Below, piece by piece: positions 50,697 through 59,720 of a stretch of 64,000 bases of DNA. The position numbers and the translations under genes are program-made. The stretch's first letter is position 1; every line of letters starts with the position of its first letter. This stretch comes from Shimia sp047124445 (lineage in GTDB: Bacteria; Pseudomonadota; Alphaproteobacteria; Rhodobacterales; Rhodobacteraceae): positions 3,162,001-3,226,000 of the forward strand of contig NZ_CP138921.1 in NCBI RefSeq assembly GCF_047124445.1, in the 5' to 3' direction. The notes below the pieces were generated by a model. The model searched no databases, was not told where the DNA came from, and worked only from the letters and a program-made list of their open reading frames with translations.

Positions 50697-52202
50697 TTGT
50701 CACGCATTAGTAGACGTAGCCTTTTGACCACCGGTGCCGCAGCAGGTGTGCTGGCGGCATCAGGGTTGGGGCTGGCTGCAGCTACTCCCAAGGCTGGTGG
50801 AACGTTGCGCGCTGTTTTGCCTGGCGGACGGTCGAGCGACACTTGGGATGTGCGCACGCACGACAGCCTCTTCATGATGGCGGCATGTCATGGCGCGGTG
50901 TTTGATTGTCTGACTGAGATCGGCCCCGACGGAGCTTTGCGCGGAGAGTTGGCGGAAAGCTGGACCGCCAGTGCAGATGCACGGGTTTGGACATTTGATC
51001 TGCGCAAGGATGTGCAGTTTCACAACGGCAAATCATTTGTGGCGCAGGACGTGTTGGAGACCTTTGCCTTGCACATTGGGCAAAACACATCGCCTGTAGA
51101 GCCGATTTTGCGTGGTGTGTCGGAACTTAAGGCATTTGGGTCACATCAGGTTCAGTTCACTCTGTACGCGCCAAACGCCGATTTTCCTTACTTGCTGTCC
51201 GATTACCATTTGGTGATTTATCCTGCCGGCTACGTCGAGCTGGCGATGCAAAACGGGATTGGTACAGGGCTCTACAAAGTTGAGGAGTTTTTGCCGGGGC
51301 AAAGCTTGCGCGCGCGTCGTGTGTCAAATCACTACAAGGGCGAAAAGGCCGGTTTTTTTGAGGCGTTGCACTGTGTGAACGAAATCGATCCATCCGCTCG
51401 ATTGAATGCGCTCCTTGAAGGGGATGCTGAGGTCGCCGGGCAAATCGCACCGACCCATGCGCGGCAAATTGCGACCCATAAGGGCCTGACGCTGCAAAAC
51501 TTGGCGGGGAATCAGCATTACAGCTTTGCCATAGGGGGGGCTTTGGACGCGCAGCAAGCAGATGCTGTCCGGCGAGCGGTGAAATACGGCTTGGATCGAC
51601 CCGCATTGGTACAGTCGAGCTTGCAGGGTTTCGGTCAGGTTGGCTGGGACACGCCAATTGGTCCAGCGAACCCCTATTTCTCTGACCAGTCCGATTTGGT
51701 GACGTATGATCCGGAGCGGGCTAGGTCACTGTTAAAAAATGAAGGTATTGAGCGCTTGTCCCTTGCCGTGTCGCCGCAGTCGATGCGGGATTTTGCGCCA
51801 GTTCTGGAAGCCTTTGGGACTCAAATGGCGCAAATTGGCTTGCGCGTCGAAATTGCTCAAGATCTTTCAGCTGCGTCGCTTCATTTTTCGGCGGGGCGCG
51901 CGACCGAGGATTGGGCGATGTCGACCTACCTCGCAAAAGGCGGAATGTGGAACCGCGCAGCGTGGCAAGATCGTAAGGCGGATGAACTACTCTCGAAGGC
52001 GCGATCTGAAATGGACGCGCAAAAACGAGAAGGCCTTTATGGCGAACTACAGCGCCTTGTGCAGCGCGATGGCAGTCTTGTCGTTCCGGCGTTTGCCAAC
52101 CATCTCCAAGCCACTACTGACAAAATCGGCACCCCCATGACCATTGGCGCGCATTACGCACTCGACAATGCACGTTTTGCCGAGCGCTGGTGGCGTGCCT
52201 AG
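50697..52202 (+). CDS. ABC transporter substrate-binding protein, family 5 (peptide-type)
   Basis: Periplasmic binding protein of the Dpp/Opp class. A Tat-type signal (SRRSLLTTGAAAGVLAASGLGLAAA) starts the protein; then WDVRTHDSLFMMAACHGAVFDCLTEIGPDGALRGELAESWT and FDLRKDVQFHNGKSFVAQDVLETFA, diagnostic. I prefer TTG 50697 (501 aa) with CGGAG 7 nt upstream over TTG 50691. No permease or ATPase gene follows, so it is an orphan here. Next to a prolyl aminopeptidase. Confidence 0.88.
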   Translation: MSRISRRSLLTTGAAAGVLAASGLGLAAATPKAGGTLRAVLPGGRSSDTWDVRTHDSLFMMAACHGAVFDCLTEIGPDGALRGELAESWTASADARVWTFDLRKDVQFHNGKSFVAQDVLETFALHIGQNTSPVEPILRGVSELKAFGSHQVQFTLYAPNADFPYLLSDYHLVIYPAGYVELAMQNGIGTGLYKVEEFLPGQSLRARRVSNHYKGEKAGFFEALHCVNEIDPSARLNALLEGDAEVAGQIAPTHARQIATHKGLTLQNLAGNQHYSFAIGGALDAQQADAVRRAVKYGLDRPALVQSSLQGFGQVGWDTPIGPANPYFSDQSDLVTYDPERARSLLKNEGIERLSLAVSPQSMRDFAPVLEAFGTQMAQIGLRVEIAQDLSAASLHFSAGRATEDWAMSTYLAKGGMWNRAAWQDRKADELLSKARSEMDAQKREGLYGELQRLVQRDGSLVVPAFANHLQATTDKIGTPMTIGAHYALDNARFAERWWRA

Positions 52203-52221
52203 GCATATTTCCTCTGGGGGC

Positions 52222-52250
52222 TTGCAGACTCAGCCTTGTCAACGTATATC
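52222..52250 (+). promoter_or_regulatory. Candidate promoter of the rimP-nusA-infB operon
   Basis: TTGCAG at 52222-52227 and TATATC at 52245-52250, 17-bp spacing, lie about 95 nt upstream of rimP. The match to sigma-70 consensus is modest. Prediction only. Confidence 0.3.
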
Positions 52251-52304
52251 CCTCTCAACAGCGGCGCGGTCGGGTTAGCCTGAACGCTCCACCGGGAAAG
52301 ATCG

Positions 52305-52327
52305 ACGGGCCGCGGGCCCGTTTTTTT
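52305..52327 (+). terminator. T-tailed hairpin in the rimP leader
   Basis: A 7-bp stem ACGGGCC/GGCCCGT with a 3-nt loop GCG (52305-52321) followed by seven T's. It lies 102 nt after the solute-binding gene and 18 nt before the rimP ATG. It either ends that gene or acts as an attenuator of the rimP-nusA-infB operon. Confidence 0.7.
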
Positions 52328-52344
52328 GTGTTTGGAAGACGCCT

Positions 52345-52938
52345 ATGAGTGACCTCATTGCCAAAGCGGCGATTGACCGCAAGCTGGCAGATATTGTTGC
52401 CCCAGTCATTGAGGACATGGGGTTTGAACTTGTGCGCCTGCGTCTGATGGGGGGCAAGACCCACACGTTGCAGATCATGGCTGAGCGGCCAGGTGGCGGC
52501 ATCGAAGTGGACGAATGCGCACAGATCTCTAATGCGGTGAGCGCCATTCTGGACGTCGAGGACCCGCTTGCGGATTCGTACACGTTGGAAGTTGGCAGTC
52601 CCGGCGTGGATCGCCCTCTGACGCGGATGAAGGACTTTGAAGCTTACGAAGGCTATGAAGCCAAAGTCGAAACAGCTGAGCTCATCGACGGACGCAAGCG
52701 GTTCCGCGGCATTCTGGCTGGCATCGAAGGCGAAGATGTTTTGATCAACATCGAGGATCAAGGCGAAACCGTTACGGTGGGCTTGAACTTTGACTGGTTG
52801 GCGGATGCCAAGCTGATGCTGACCGACGATCTGATCAAAGAGATGCTCAAGGCGCGCAAAGAAGCGGGCATTCTGAACGAAGACGAATTTGACGACATCG
52901 AGACCGGCGAAGAAGCGTCCGGCGAGTCTGAGGAGTAA
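52345..52938 (+). CDS. rimP: Ribosome maturation factor RimP
   Basis: Needed for 30S subunit maturation. N-terminal GFELVRLRLMGGKTHTLQIMAERPGGGIEVDECAQISNAVSAILDVEDPLADSYTLEVGSPGVDRPL is the RimP core (about 30-92). The C-terminal SH3-like domain follows, with an acidic tail (DDIETGEEASGESEE). At 197 aa it is slightly long due to that tail. GGAAG lies 7 nt before the ATG. First gene of the operon; nusA starts 4 nt after its stop. Confidence 0.96.
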   Translation: MSDLIAKAAIDRKLADIVAPVIEDMGFELVRLRLMGGKTHTLQIMAERPGGGIEVDECAQISNAVSAILDVEDPLADSYTLEVGSPGVDRPLTRMKDFEAYEGYEAKVETAELIDGRKRFRGILAGIEGEDVLINIEDQGETVTVGLNFDWLADAKLMLTDDLIKEMLKARKEAGILNEDEFDDIETGEEASGESEE

Positions 52939-52942
52939 AATC

Positions 52943-54559
52943 ATGGCAATCACCTCTGCAAACCAGCTCGAGCTGCTTCAAACCGCCGAAGCGGTGGCGC
53001 GTGAGAAAATGATCGACCCGGGTCTCGTGGTCGAAGCGATGGAAGAATCGCTCGCCCGTGCCGCCAAGAGCCGCTACGGCGCAGAAATGGACATTCGCGT
53101 GTCCATCGACCGCAAGACCGGCAAAGCGACCTTCACCCGTGTGCGCACCGTGGTTGCTGACGAAGAGTTGGAAAACTATCAGGCCGAGTTCACTGTTGAG
53201 CAGGCCAAGCAGTACATGGAAAATCCGGAAATCGGCCAGCAATTCATCGAAGAAGTGCCGCCGGTTGAAATGGGCCGTATTGCCGCGCAATCCGCCAAGC
53301 AAGTGATCCTGCAGAAAGTGCGTGAAGCTGAGCGTGACCGTCAGTACGAAGATTTCAAAGACCGCGCAGGTACCATCATCAATGGTGCTGTGAAGCGTGA
53401 AGAGTTTGGCAACGTGATTGTCGACGTGGGTGGTGCAGAAGCCGTGCTGCGTCGTAATGATAAGATTGGCCGCGAAAGTTATCGTTCCGGCGACCGTGTC
53501 CGCGCCTACATTAAGGAAGTCCGCCGTGAGCCACGTGGCCACCAGATTTTCCTGAGCCGTACCGCGCCTGAGTTCATGGCCGAACTTTTCAAAATGGAAG
53601 TGCCTGAAATCTATGATGGTATCATCGACATCAAGGCTGTGGCCCGTGACCCGGGGTCCCGCGCCAAGATCGCTGTGATCTCCCACGATGGCTCGATTGA
53701 TCCGGTTGGAGCCTGTGTTGGTATGCGCGGGTCCCGCGTTCAGGCGGTTGTAAACGAGCTTCAGGGTGAAAAAATCGACATCATCCCTTGGAACGAAGAC
53801 CAGCCGACCTTCCTCGTGAATGCGTTGCAGCCTGCAGAAGTGTCCAAGGTTGTTCTGGATGAAGAAGCCGGCAAAATCGAAGTGGTTGTACCAGATGAGC
53901 AACTGTCTCTGGCGATTGGTCGTCGTGGTCAGAACGTGCGTCTGGCAAGCCAGCTGACCGCGCTGGACATCGACATCATGACCGAGGCCGAAGAATCCGA
54001 GCGTCGTCAGAAAGAGTTCGAAGAGCGCACTAAGCTGTTCATGGAAACTCTGGATCTGGACGAGTTCTTTGCCCAGCTTCTGGTGTCTGAAGGCTTCACC
54101 AACCTCGAAGAGGTTGCCTATGTTGAGATCGACGAACTGCTGGTTATCGACGGCGTGGACGAAGGCACCGCTGGTGAGCTTCAGGCCCGCGCGCGTGACT
54201 ACATCGATGCCCAAAACAAAGCTGCACTGGATGCTGCCCGTGAATTGGGTGTTCAGGACAGCTTGGTTGCATTTGAGGGTCTGACACCCCAGATGATCGA
54301 GGCGCTGGCCAAAGATGGCGTTCTGAACCTCGAAGATTTTGCGACATGTGCTGACTGGGAGCTGGCCGGTGGTTGGACCACCAACGGCACTGAGCGCGTG
54401 AAAGACGACGGCGTTTTGGAGCCATTTGGCGTAACGCTGGAGGAAGCGCAGGACATGGTGATGACTGCGCGCATCGTTCTGGGATGGGTTGACCCTGCCG
54501 AGTTGGAAGCGGATGCCGAAGAAGGCGAAGAAGAAACTTCCGAGGAGGCTGAGGTCTGA
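52943..54559 (+). CDS. nusA: Transcription termination/antitermination factor NusA
   Basis: Modulates RNA polymerase pausing, termination and antitermination. N-terminal domain (NQLELLQTAEAVAREKMIDPGLVVEAMEESLARAAKSRYG), S1 domain (around 135-200), KH domains (GACVGMRGSRVQAVVNELQGEKIDII; AIGRRGQNVRLASQLTALDIDI), then C-terminal HhH-type repeats (EGFTNLEEVAYVEIDELL). I chose ATG 52943 (538 aa), which has GAGGAG 8 nt upstream, over a start at 52889 inside rimP. Acidic C-terminus. Confidence 0.97.
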   Translation: MAITSANQLELLQTAEAVAREKMIDPGLVVEAMEESLARAAKSRYGAEMDIRVSIDRKTGKATFTRVRTVVADEELENYQAEFTVEQAKQYMENPEIGQQFIEEVPPVEMGRIAAQSAKQVILQKVREAERDRQYEDFKDRAGTIINGAVKREEFGNVIVDVGGAEAVLRRNDKIGRESYRSGDRVRAYIKEVRREPRGHQIFLSRTAPEFMAELFKMEVPEIYDGIIDIKAVARDPGSRAKIAVISHDGSIDPVGACVGMRGSRVQAVVNELQGEKIDIIPWNEDQPTFLVNALQPAEVSKVVLDEEAGKIEVVVPDEQLSLAIGRRGQNVRLASQLTALDIDIMTEAEESERRQKEFEERTKLFMETLDLDEFFAQLLVSEGFTNLEEVAYVEIDELLVIDGVDEGTAGELQARARDYIDAQNKAALDAARELGVQDSLVAFEGLTPQMIEALAKDGVLNLEDFATCADWELAGGWTTNGTERVKDDGVLEPFGVTLEEAQDMVMTARIVLGWVDPAELEADAEEGEEETSEEAEV

Positions 54560-54582
54560 TCTCAGGCCTCGGAGGGCGTGAG

Positions 54583-55215
54583 ATGAGCCGCGGTGGCCGT
54601 CCCGGCAAAAAGGGCGACACGCCAGAGCGCAAGTGCATTGTCACCGGCGCTGTGGCGCCAAAAGAGGGGCTGATCCGTTTTGTGGTCGGCCCAGATGCGC
54701 AGGTTGTGCCGGATGTCACTGGCAAATTGCCCGGACGGGGCATGTGGGTGACAGCTTCGGCCTCGGCTCTGGCGAAGGCATCTAAAAAGGGTGTCTTTTC
54801 CCGCGCCGCCAAACAGCAGGTGACGGTACCTGAGGATTTGGTGGGCGAGGTGTCTCGTCAGTTGGGCCGACGCACGGTTGAGCTCATCAGCTTGGCGCGC
54901 AAATCCGGCTCCGCGGTGACCGGATATGAGAAAGTGAAGGACTGGCTTGTCAAAGATGAAGCCGAGGTCCTGCTGCAAGCGAGCGATGGCTCGGAACGTG
55001 GCAAATCGAAACTACGGCCTCCTTATGGAGGTCATTACATAGATTGGCTCACATCTGCCGAATTGGGTTTGGCATTTGGGCGACAAACTGTGATACATGG
55101 AGCGCTTGCGTCTGGCGGACTCACAAAACGTGTTGTAGAGGAAGCCCTAAGATTAAAAGGCGTACGCGAAGAAACGGTGGCAGCGGCCTCCGGGAAGGAC
55201 AAGACAGCCAGATGA
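54583..55215 (+). CDS. YlxR/L7Ae-like fused RNA-binding protein
   Basis: A 210-aa protein with an N-terminal YlxR (DUF448) domain (ERKCIVTGAVAPKEGLIRFVVGP, LPGRGMWVTAS) and a C-terminal L7Ae/YlxQ-like domain (VELISLARKSGSAVTGYEKVKDWL, AFGRQTVIHGALASGGLTKRVVEEALRLKGVR). This fusion is usual in alphaproteobacteria between nusA and infB. It binds RNA; the precise role is unsettled. GGAGGGCG lies 7 nt before the ATG. The stop overlaps the infB start (ATGA). Confidence 0.92.
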   Translation: MSRGGRPGKKGDTPERKCIVTGAVAPKEGLIRFVVGPDAQVVPDVTGKLPGRGMWVTASASALAKASKKGVFSRAAKQQVTVPEDLVGEVSRQLGRRTVELISLARKSGSAVTGYEKVKDWLVKDEAEVLLQASDGSERGKSKLRPPYGGHYIDWLTSAELGLAFGRQTVIHGALASGGLTKRVVEEALRLKGVREETVAAASGKDKTAR

Positions 55216-57707
55216 GCGATAACGACGGTAAAAAAACCTTGGGTCTGCGCGGCGGCAACCGCCCCGGCAACGTAACGCAGAGCTTCAGCCACGGACGTAA
55301 GAAAAATGTCGTGGTAGAAACCAAGCGTAAGCGCGTTGTGGTGCCTAAGCCCGGCGCGGCCAAAACTGGTGGCGGTGCAGCGAAACCAGGCGGCGATCCT
55401 TCGCGCCGCCCTTCAGGCATTTCTGATGCGGAAATGGAACGCCGTCTGAAGGCGCTGCAGGCTGCGAAGGCCCGCGAAGCCGAAGACGCTGCCAAGCGTG
55501 AAGCGGAAGAAAAAGAACGCGCGGAAGCCCGTGAGCGCCGTCGTTTGGAGGCGGAAGCCAAAGAACGCGAGCAACGCGAAGCCGAAGAGCGTGCCCGTAA
55601 GAAAGCGGAAGAAGAAGAGCGCAAGAAAAAGGAAGCTGCCGAAGCTGCTGCGAAACGTGCAGCTGCCGAAGCTGCTGCACCTGCGCCGTCTTCCACGCCG
55701 CAAGGCCGTGGCGCGCCATCTGGTAAACCAGCACCAGTTGCAACACCACGCAAAGCGGACCGTGAGCGTGAACAGCGTGGTCGCGGCAACAAAGGTCGTG
55801 ATGATGGCCGTCGTTCCGGCAAGCTGACACTGGGTCAGGCAACCGGTGGCGAGAACAACCGTCACCGTTCCATGGCGGCTATGAAGCGTAAGCAAGAGCG
55901 CGCGCGTCAAAAAGCTATGGGCGGTCAAGTTGAGCGCGAAAAGGTTGTGCGTGACGTGCAGCTGCCGGAGGCCATTGTGGTGTCCGAGCTGGCCAACCGT
56001 ATGGCGGAGCGTGTTGCCGACGTTGTGAAAGAGCTCATGAAAATGGGCATGATGGTTACGCAGAACCAGTCGATTGACGCGGACACTGCGGAACTGATCA
56101 TTGAAGAATTCGGCCACAAGGTTGTGCGCGTTTCCGACGCGGACGTGGAAGATGTGATTGCAGATGTCGAGGACAAGGAAGAAGACCTGCAAGGTCGTCC
56201 TCCGGTCATCACCATCATGGGACACGTTGACCACGGTAAAACCTCGCTTCTGGATGCGATCCGCGACGCGAAAGTTGTGTCCGGCGAAGCAGGCGGCATC
56301 ACTCAGCACATCGGTGCTTATCAGGTAAAAACTGATGATGGCGTAACGCTGTCCTTCCTCGACACCCCAGGCCACGCCGCCTTTACCTCCATGCGCTCCC
56401 GTGGTGCACAGGTAACTGATATTGTGGTTCTGGTTGTGGCCGCTGACGACTCGGTCATGCCGCAGACAATCGAAGCGATCAACCACGCCAAGGCGGCCGA
56501 AGTGCCAATGATTGTGGCGATCAACAAGATCGATAAACCTGCCGCAGATCCAAACAAAGTGCGCGCAGAGCTTCTGCAGCACGAGGTGATCGTGGAAGCG
56601 ATGTCTGGTGAAGTGCAAGACGTTGAAGTTTCCGCGCACACCGGCCAGGGTCTGGATGAACTGCTCGAAGCCATTGCGCTGCAAGCAGAAATCCTGGAGC
56701 TGAAAGCCAACCCGGATCGTGCAGCTCAGGGTGCTGTGATCGAAGCGCAGCTTGATGTGGGCCGTGGTCCTGTGGCGACTGTTCTGGTTCAGACCGGGAC
56801 GCTGAAACAAGGCGACATCTTCGTTGTAGGTGAGCAGTACGGTAAAGTCCGTGCGCTGATTAACGACAAGGGCGAACGCGTCAAAGAAGCTGGTCCATCG
56901 GTGCCTGTCGAGGTGCTTGGTCTGAACGGTACGCCGGAAGCGGGTGACGTTCTGAACGTGACCGAGACCGAAGCGCAGGCGCGTGAGATCGCTGAGTATC
57001 GTGAGCAAGCCGCCAAGGACAAACGTGCGGCAGCTGGCGCAGCGACCACGCTGGAGCAGCTGATGCAGAAGGCCAAGGAAGACGAGAACGTCGCCGAGCT
57101 GCCAATTCTGGTAAAAGCGGATGTTCAGGGTTCTGCCGAGGCCATCGTTCAGGCGATGGAAAAAATCGGCAATAACGAAGTCCGCGTACGTGTTCTGCAT
57201 CATGGTGTGGGCGCGATCACCGAGACCGATGTTGGTTTGGCGGAAGCTTCTGGTGCGCCGATCATGGGCTTCAACGTCCGTGCCAACGCATCTGCGCGTA
57301 ACACTGCCAACCAAAAGGGTGTGGAGATCCGGTACTACTCGGTGATCTATGACCTCGTGGATGACGTTAAGGCGGCTGCTTCGGGTCTGCTTTCCGCAGA
57401 AATTCGCGAGAACTTCATTGGCTACGCTGCGATCAAAGAAGTGTTCAAAGTCACCGGTGTGGGCAAAGTGGCCGGCTGTATCGTCACCGAAGGCGTGGCG
57501 CGCCGCTCTGCCGGTGTGCGCCTGTTGCGTGACAACGTGGTGATCCACGAAGGCACACTGAAGACGCTCAAACGCTTCAAAGATGAGGTGGCAGAGGTTC
57601 AATCTGGTCAGGAATGCGGTATGGCATTTGAGAACTACGACGATATCCGCGCTGACGATGTGATCGAAATCTTTGAGCGTGAAGAAGTCACAAGGACGCT
57701 GGATTAA
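55212..57707 (+). CDS. infB: Translation initiation factor IF-2
   Basis: GTPase that brings initiator tRNA to the 30S subunit. The N-terminal region is low complexity and highly charged (Lys/Glu/Ala/Arg, about 70-160, coiled-coil-like), then the IF2 N domain; the G domain has GHVDHGKTS (about 337-345), DTPGHAAF and NKID, and the C-terminal IF2 domains end with RADDVIEIFEREEV. I chose ATG 55212 (831 aa), overlapping the YlxR gene; an upstream extension is rejected. A terminator follows. Confidence 0.98.
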   Translation: MSDNDGKKTLGLRGGNRPGNVTQSFSHGRKKNVVVETKRKRVVVPKPGAAKTGGGAAKPGGDPSRRPSGISDAEMERRLKALQAAKAREAEDAAKREAEEKERAEARERRRLEAEAKEREQREAEERARKKAEEEERKKKEAAEAAAKRAAAEAAAPAPSSTPQGRGAPSGKPAPVATPRKADREREQRGRGNKGRDDGRRSGKLTLGQATGGENNRHRSMAAMKRKQERARQKAMGGQVEREKVVRDVQLPEAIVVSELANRMAERVADVVKELMKMGMMVTQNQSIDADTAELIIEEFGHKVVRVSDADVEDVIADVEDKEEDLQGRPPVITIMGHVDHGKTSLLDAIRDAKVVSGEAGGITQHIGAYQVKTDDGVTLSFLDTPGHAAFTSMRSRGAQVTDIVVLVVAADDSVMPQTIEAINHAKAAEVPMIVAINKIDKPAADPNKVRAELLQHEVIVEAMSGEVQDVEVSAHTGQGLDELLEAIALQAEILELKANPDRAAQGAVIEAQLDVGRGPVATVLVQTGTLKQGDIFVVGEQYGKVRALINDKGERVKEAGPSVPVEVLGLNGTPEAGDVLNVTETEAQAREIAEYREQAAKDKRAAAGAATTLEQLMQKAKEDENVAELPILVKADVQGSAEAIVQAMEKIGNNEVRVRVLHHGVGAITETDVGLAEASGAPIMGFNVRANASARNTANQKGVEIRYYSVIYDLVDDVKAAASGLLSAEIRENFIGYAAIKEVFKVTGVGKVAGCIVTEGVARRSAGVRLLRDNVVIHEGTLKTLKRFKDEVAEVQSGQECGMAFENYDDIRADDVIEIFEREEVTRTLD

Positions 57708-57741
57708 TCCAGCGTCTTTCGCGACACCGTACACAGAAAAG

Positions 57742-57774
57742 AAAAAGGCCGCCTACGTGAGAGGCGGCCTTTTT
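57742..57774. terminator. Bidirectional terminator after infB
   Basis: A 13-bp perfect stem (57742-57754 with 57762-57774) whose A-rich and T-rich ends give T-runs on both strands, with a 7-nt loop. It lies between infB and the small gene 57792-57932 on the minus strand, ending both. Confidence 0.92.
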
Positions 57775-57791
57775 CTTAGATGGGTATGCTC

Positions 57792-57932
57792 TTAGGAGAT
57801 CGGCTTCCCAGAGTACACCGTGTCTCCGACGCGGATCGAAACCCGACCGTCTGGCAGGTTTTTGATCACCTGTCCTTGAATAGAAACACAACTTCCAACT
57901 GTGATCGTCTTAAGCATGTCAAAAATCCCCAT
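57792..57932 (-). CDS. Predicted 46-aa protein
   Basis: A 46-codon frame, ATG at 57932 and TAA at 57792-57794. It starts MGIFDMLKTITVGSC and ends VGDTVYSGKPIS, with an alternating pattern resembling a small beta-strand protein (VSIQGQVIKNL, RVSIRVGD). The codon third positions look coding, and it ends directly before a bidirectional terminator. The Shine-Dalgarno is weak. I do not recognise it. The region up to mutT (57933-58095) has no further gene. Confidence 0.55.
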   Translation of the reverse strand: MGIFDMLKTITVGSCVSIQGQVIKNLPDGRVSIRVGDTVYSGKPIS

Positions 57933-58095
57933 TTGATTGACATCGATGAAACAGTAAATTGGTTAACATTTGGTGCATATGCGCCCGTCACATAAGTTTC
58001 ATGTTAGGACACAATCAATCGCTAGGAAAGCCGTCGGTTTCTCAAACTGCTACAAAATGTTGCTCAAAAGACGATCAATTGCACAGTTTGTGCCC

Positions 58096-58494
58096 TCAAA
58101 GCCAATCTCTGAGGATTGGAATTAACGGAATATCGGCGGGCGGCATCTCGTAATTTCGCAAGTCTTTCGCCTTGACCCAGGCCAGCGTCTGCCCCTCCTG
58201 CGCCGATGGAATGCCATTCCATTTTCGACAGGCAAAAAGTGGCATCAGCAAATGGAAATTATCGTAGCTGTGGGACGCAAAGGTCAGTGGCGCAAGACAG
58301 CTTTCCCAGGTGTCGATGCCAAGCTCTTCTTTTAACTCTCGCACCAGGGCGACCTCAGGCGTTTCGCCCGCTTCGATTTTCCCGCCCGGAAATTCCCACA
58401 TCCCGGCCATGGACTTCCCTTCTGGCCGCTGGGCGAGCAAAATCCGTCCATCGACGTCGATCAAGGCGACGGCAGCAACAAGGACTGTCTTCAT
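58096..58494 (-). CDS. mutT: 8-oxo-dGTP diphosphatase MutT
   Basis: Sanitises the nucleotide pool by hydrolysing 8-oxo-dGTP. Nudix box residues GGKIEAGETP and RELKEELGI at about 37-58; VAAVALIDVDGRILLAQRPEGKSMAGMWEFPGGK precedes. The 132-aa length is typical. Start overlaps the argJ stop (ATGA), last gene of the parvulin-argJ-mutT operon. Confidence 0.94.
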   Translation of the reverse strand: MKTVLVAAVALIDVDGRILLAQRPEGKSMAGMWEFPGGKIEAGETPEVALVRELKEELGIDTWESCLAPLTFASHSYDNFHLLMPLFACRKWNGIPSAQEGQTLAWVKAKDLRNYEMPPADIPLIPILRDWL

Positions 58495-59720
58495 GAGCGG
58501 TAGTCTGCGTTAATGGTGATATATCCATGGGTCAGGTCGCAGGTCCACATCGTGTCCTCAGCGTCCCCTAACCCTAGATCGACATGTACGACGACCTCTT
58601 GTTGCTCCATATACTTGGCGCCGTCTTCTTCCTTGTAAGAGGGGGCCACCCAGCCGTTTTCGGCTACAAGCACATCGCCAAAACGGATGCTCAGCAAGTC
58701 CCGGTCTGCCGCAGCGCCGGATTTACCAATGGCCATCACAACGCGGCCCCAGTTTGGGTCTTCGCCCGCGATGGCGGTTTTGACGAGCGGAGAGTTTGCG
58801 ATGGCAGCGGCATGGATACGGGCATCGGCCTTGGAAGCGGCCCCAGTCACTTTGACCTCGACAAATTTGGTGGCGCCTTCTCCATCGCGGACCACTTGAT
58901 GCGCGAGATCGCGCATCACTTCGTGCAACGCGGTTTTGAAGTCCTCAGAAGCGCTGGAGACTTCAACTTCTGACGCCCCTGTGGCGGCCACAAGTAGGGT
59001 ATCAGAGGTAGACGTGTCGCTATCCACGGTGATGGCATTAAAGGTGATTTCGTTGAGATCAGACACCAGCGATTGAAGCTCTGTACGGCTGATCTTGGCG
59101 TCGGTGAAGATGTAAACCAACATGGTCGCCATGTCGGGCGCGATCATGCCGGACCCTTTGGCAATGCCGGAGATGTTAACCGTCTGGCCGCCGATTGAGA
59201 CAGATTTGGACGCACCCTTTGCAAAAGTATCCGTCGTGCGAATTGCTTCGGCGGCGTCCTCGATGCGGTCTTCAGACAAGCTGTCGCGCAAATCGTCCAA
59301 TTTCGCCGTGATCCGGTCGTGCGGCAATGGTTCGCCAATCACGCCGGTCGAAGACGTGAATACACGGGTTTCCGGTAGCCCAGTGCACGCTGCGACAGCC
59401 TGTGTCACAGCCATGACAGAGCTTTCTCCGTTGCTGCCGGTGAAGGCATTGGCGTTGCCAGCGTTCACAAGGATGGCTGCGCCTGCTGAATCTTCGGAGC
59501 CAATCTTGGCCTGACAATCCAACACCGCAGCGGATCGCGTCGCTGATTTTGTGAAGACCCCGGCCACAACGCTCCCCGGTCGCAAAACGGCCAGCATAAC
59601 GTCTTTGCGTCCGCTGTATTTCACACCCGCTTCAACAGCGGCGAAGGATGCGCCTTTGATGGCGGGAAGGTCCGGGAACCGCTCGGGCGCTAGCGGAGAC
59701 ACATGTTCAATCTTGGCCAT
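58491..59720 (-). CDS. argJ: Bifunctional ornithine acetyltransferase / N-acetylglutamate synthase
   Basis: Recycles the acetyl group in arginine synthesis and, if bifunctional, makes N-acetylglutamate. The self-cleaving site is in KGSGMIAPDMATMLVYIF, between Ala and Thr, at about residue 190. Other landmarks: VFTSSTGVIGEPLP, EGATKFVEVKV, GEDPNWGRVVMAIG. At 409 aa it is full length. The start abuts the stop of the isomerase gene. Whether it has both activities is family knowledge. Confidence 0.96.
   Translation of the reverse strand: MAKIEHVSPLAPERFPDLPAIKGASFAAVEAGVKYSGRKDVMLAVLRPGSVVAGVFTKSATRSAAVLDCQAKIGSEDSAGAAILVNAGNANAFTGSNGESSVMAVTQAVAACTGLPETRVFTSSTGVIGEPLPHDRITAKLDDLRDSLSEDRIEDAAEAIRTTDTFAKGASKSVSIGGQTVNISGIAKGSGMIAPDMATMLVYIFTDAKISRTELQSLVSDLNEITFNAITVDSDTSTSDTLLVAATGASEVEVSSASEDFKTALHEVMRDLAHQVVRDGEGATKFVEVKVTGAASKADARIHAAAIANSPLVKTAIAGEDPNWGRVVMAIGKSGAAADRDLLSIRFGDVLVAENGWVAPSYKEEDGAKYMEQQEVVVHVDLGLGDAEDTMWTCDLTHGYITINADYRS

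Noticed and set aside
52847..54214. Long minus-strand open frame opposite nusA (455 codons)
   Set aside because: Antisense shadow of nusA; no domain pattern, no ribosome site.
55413..57734. Very long minus-strand open frame opposite infB (773 codons)
   Set aside because: It is antisense to a clear IF-2 gene. Its His/Arg/Phe-rich, low-specificity composition is what the reverse strand of a GC-rich gene with biased codons gives.
57688..57891. 67-codon minus-strand frame over the infB terminator
   Set aside because: It crosses the terminator hairpin and overlaps the better 46-aa frame in another phase.
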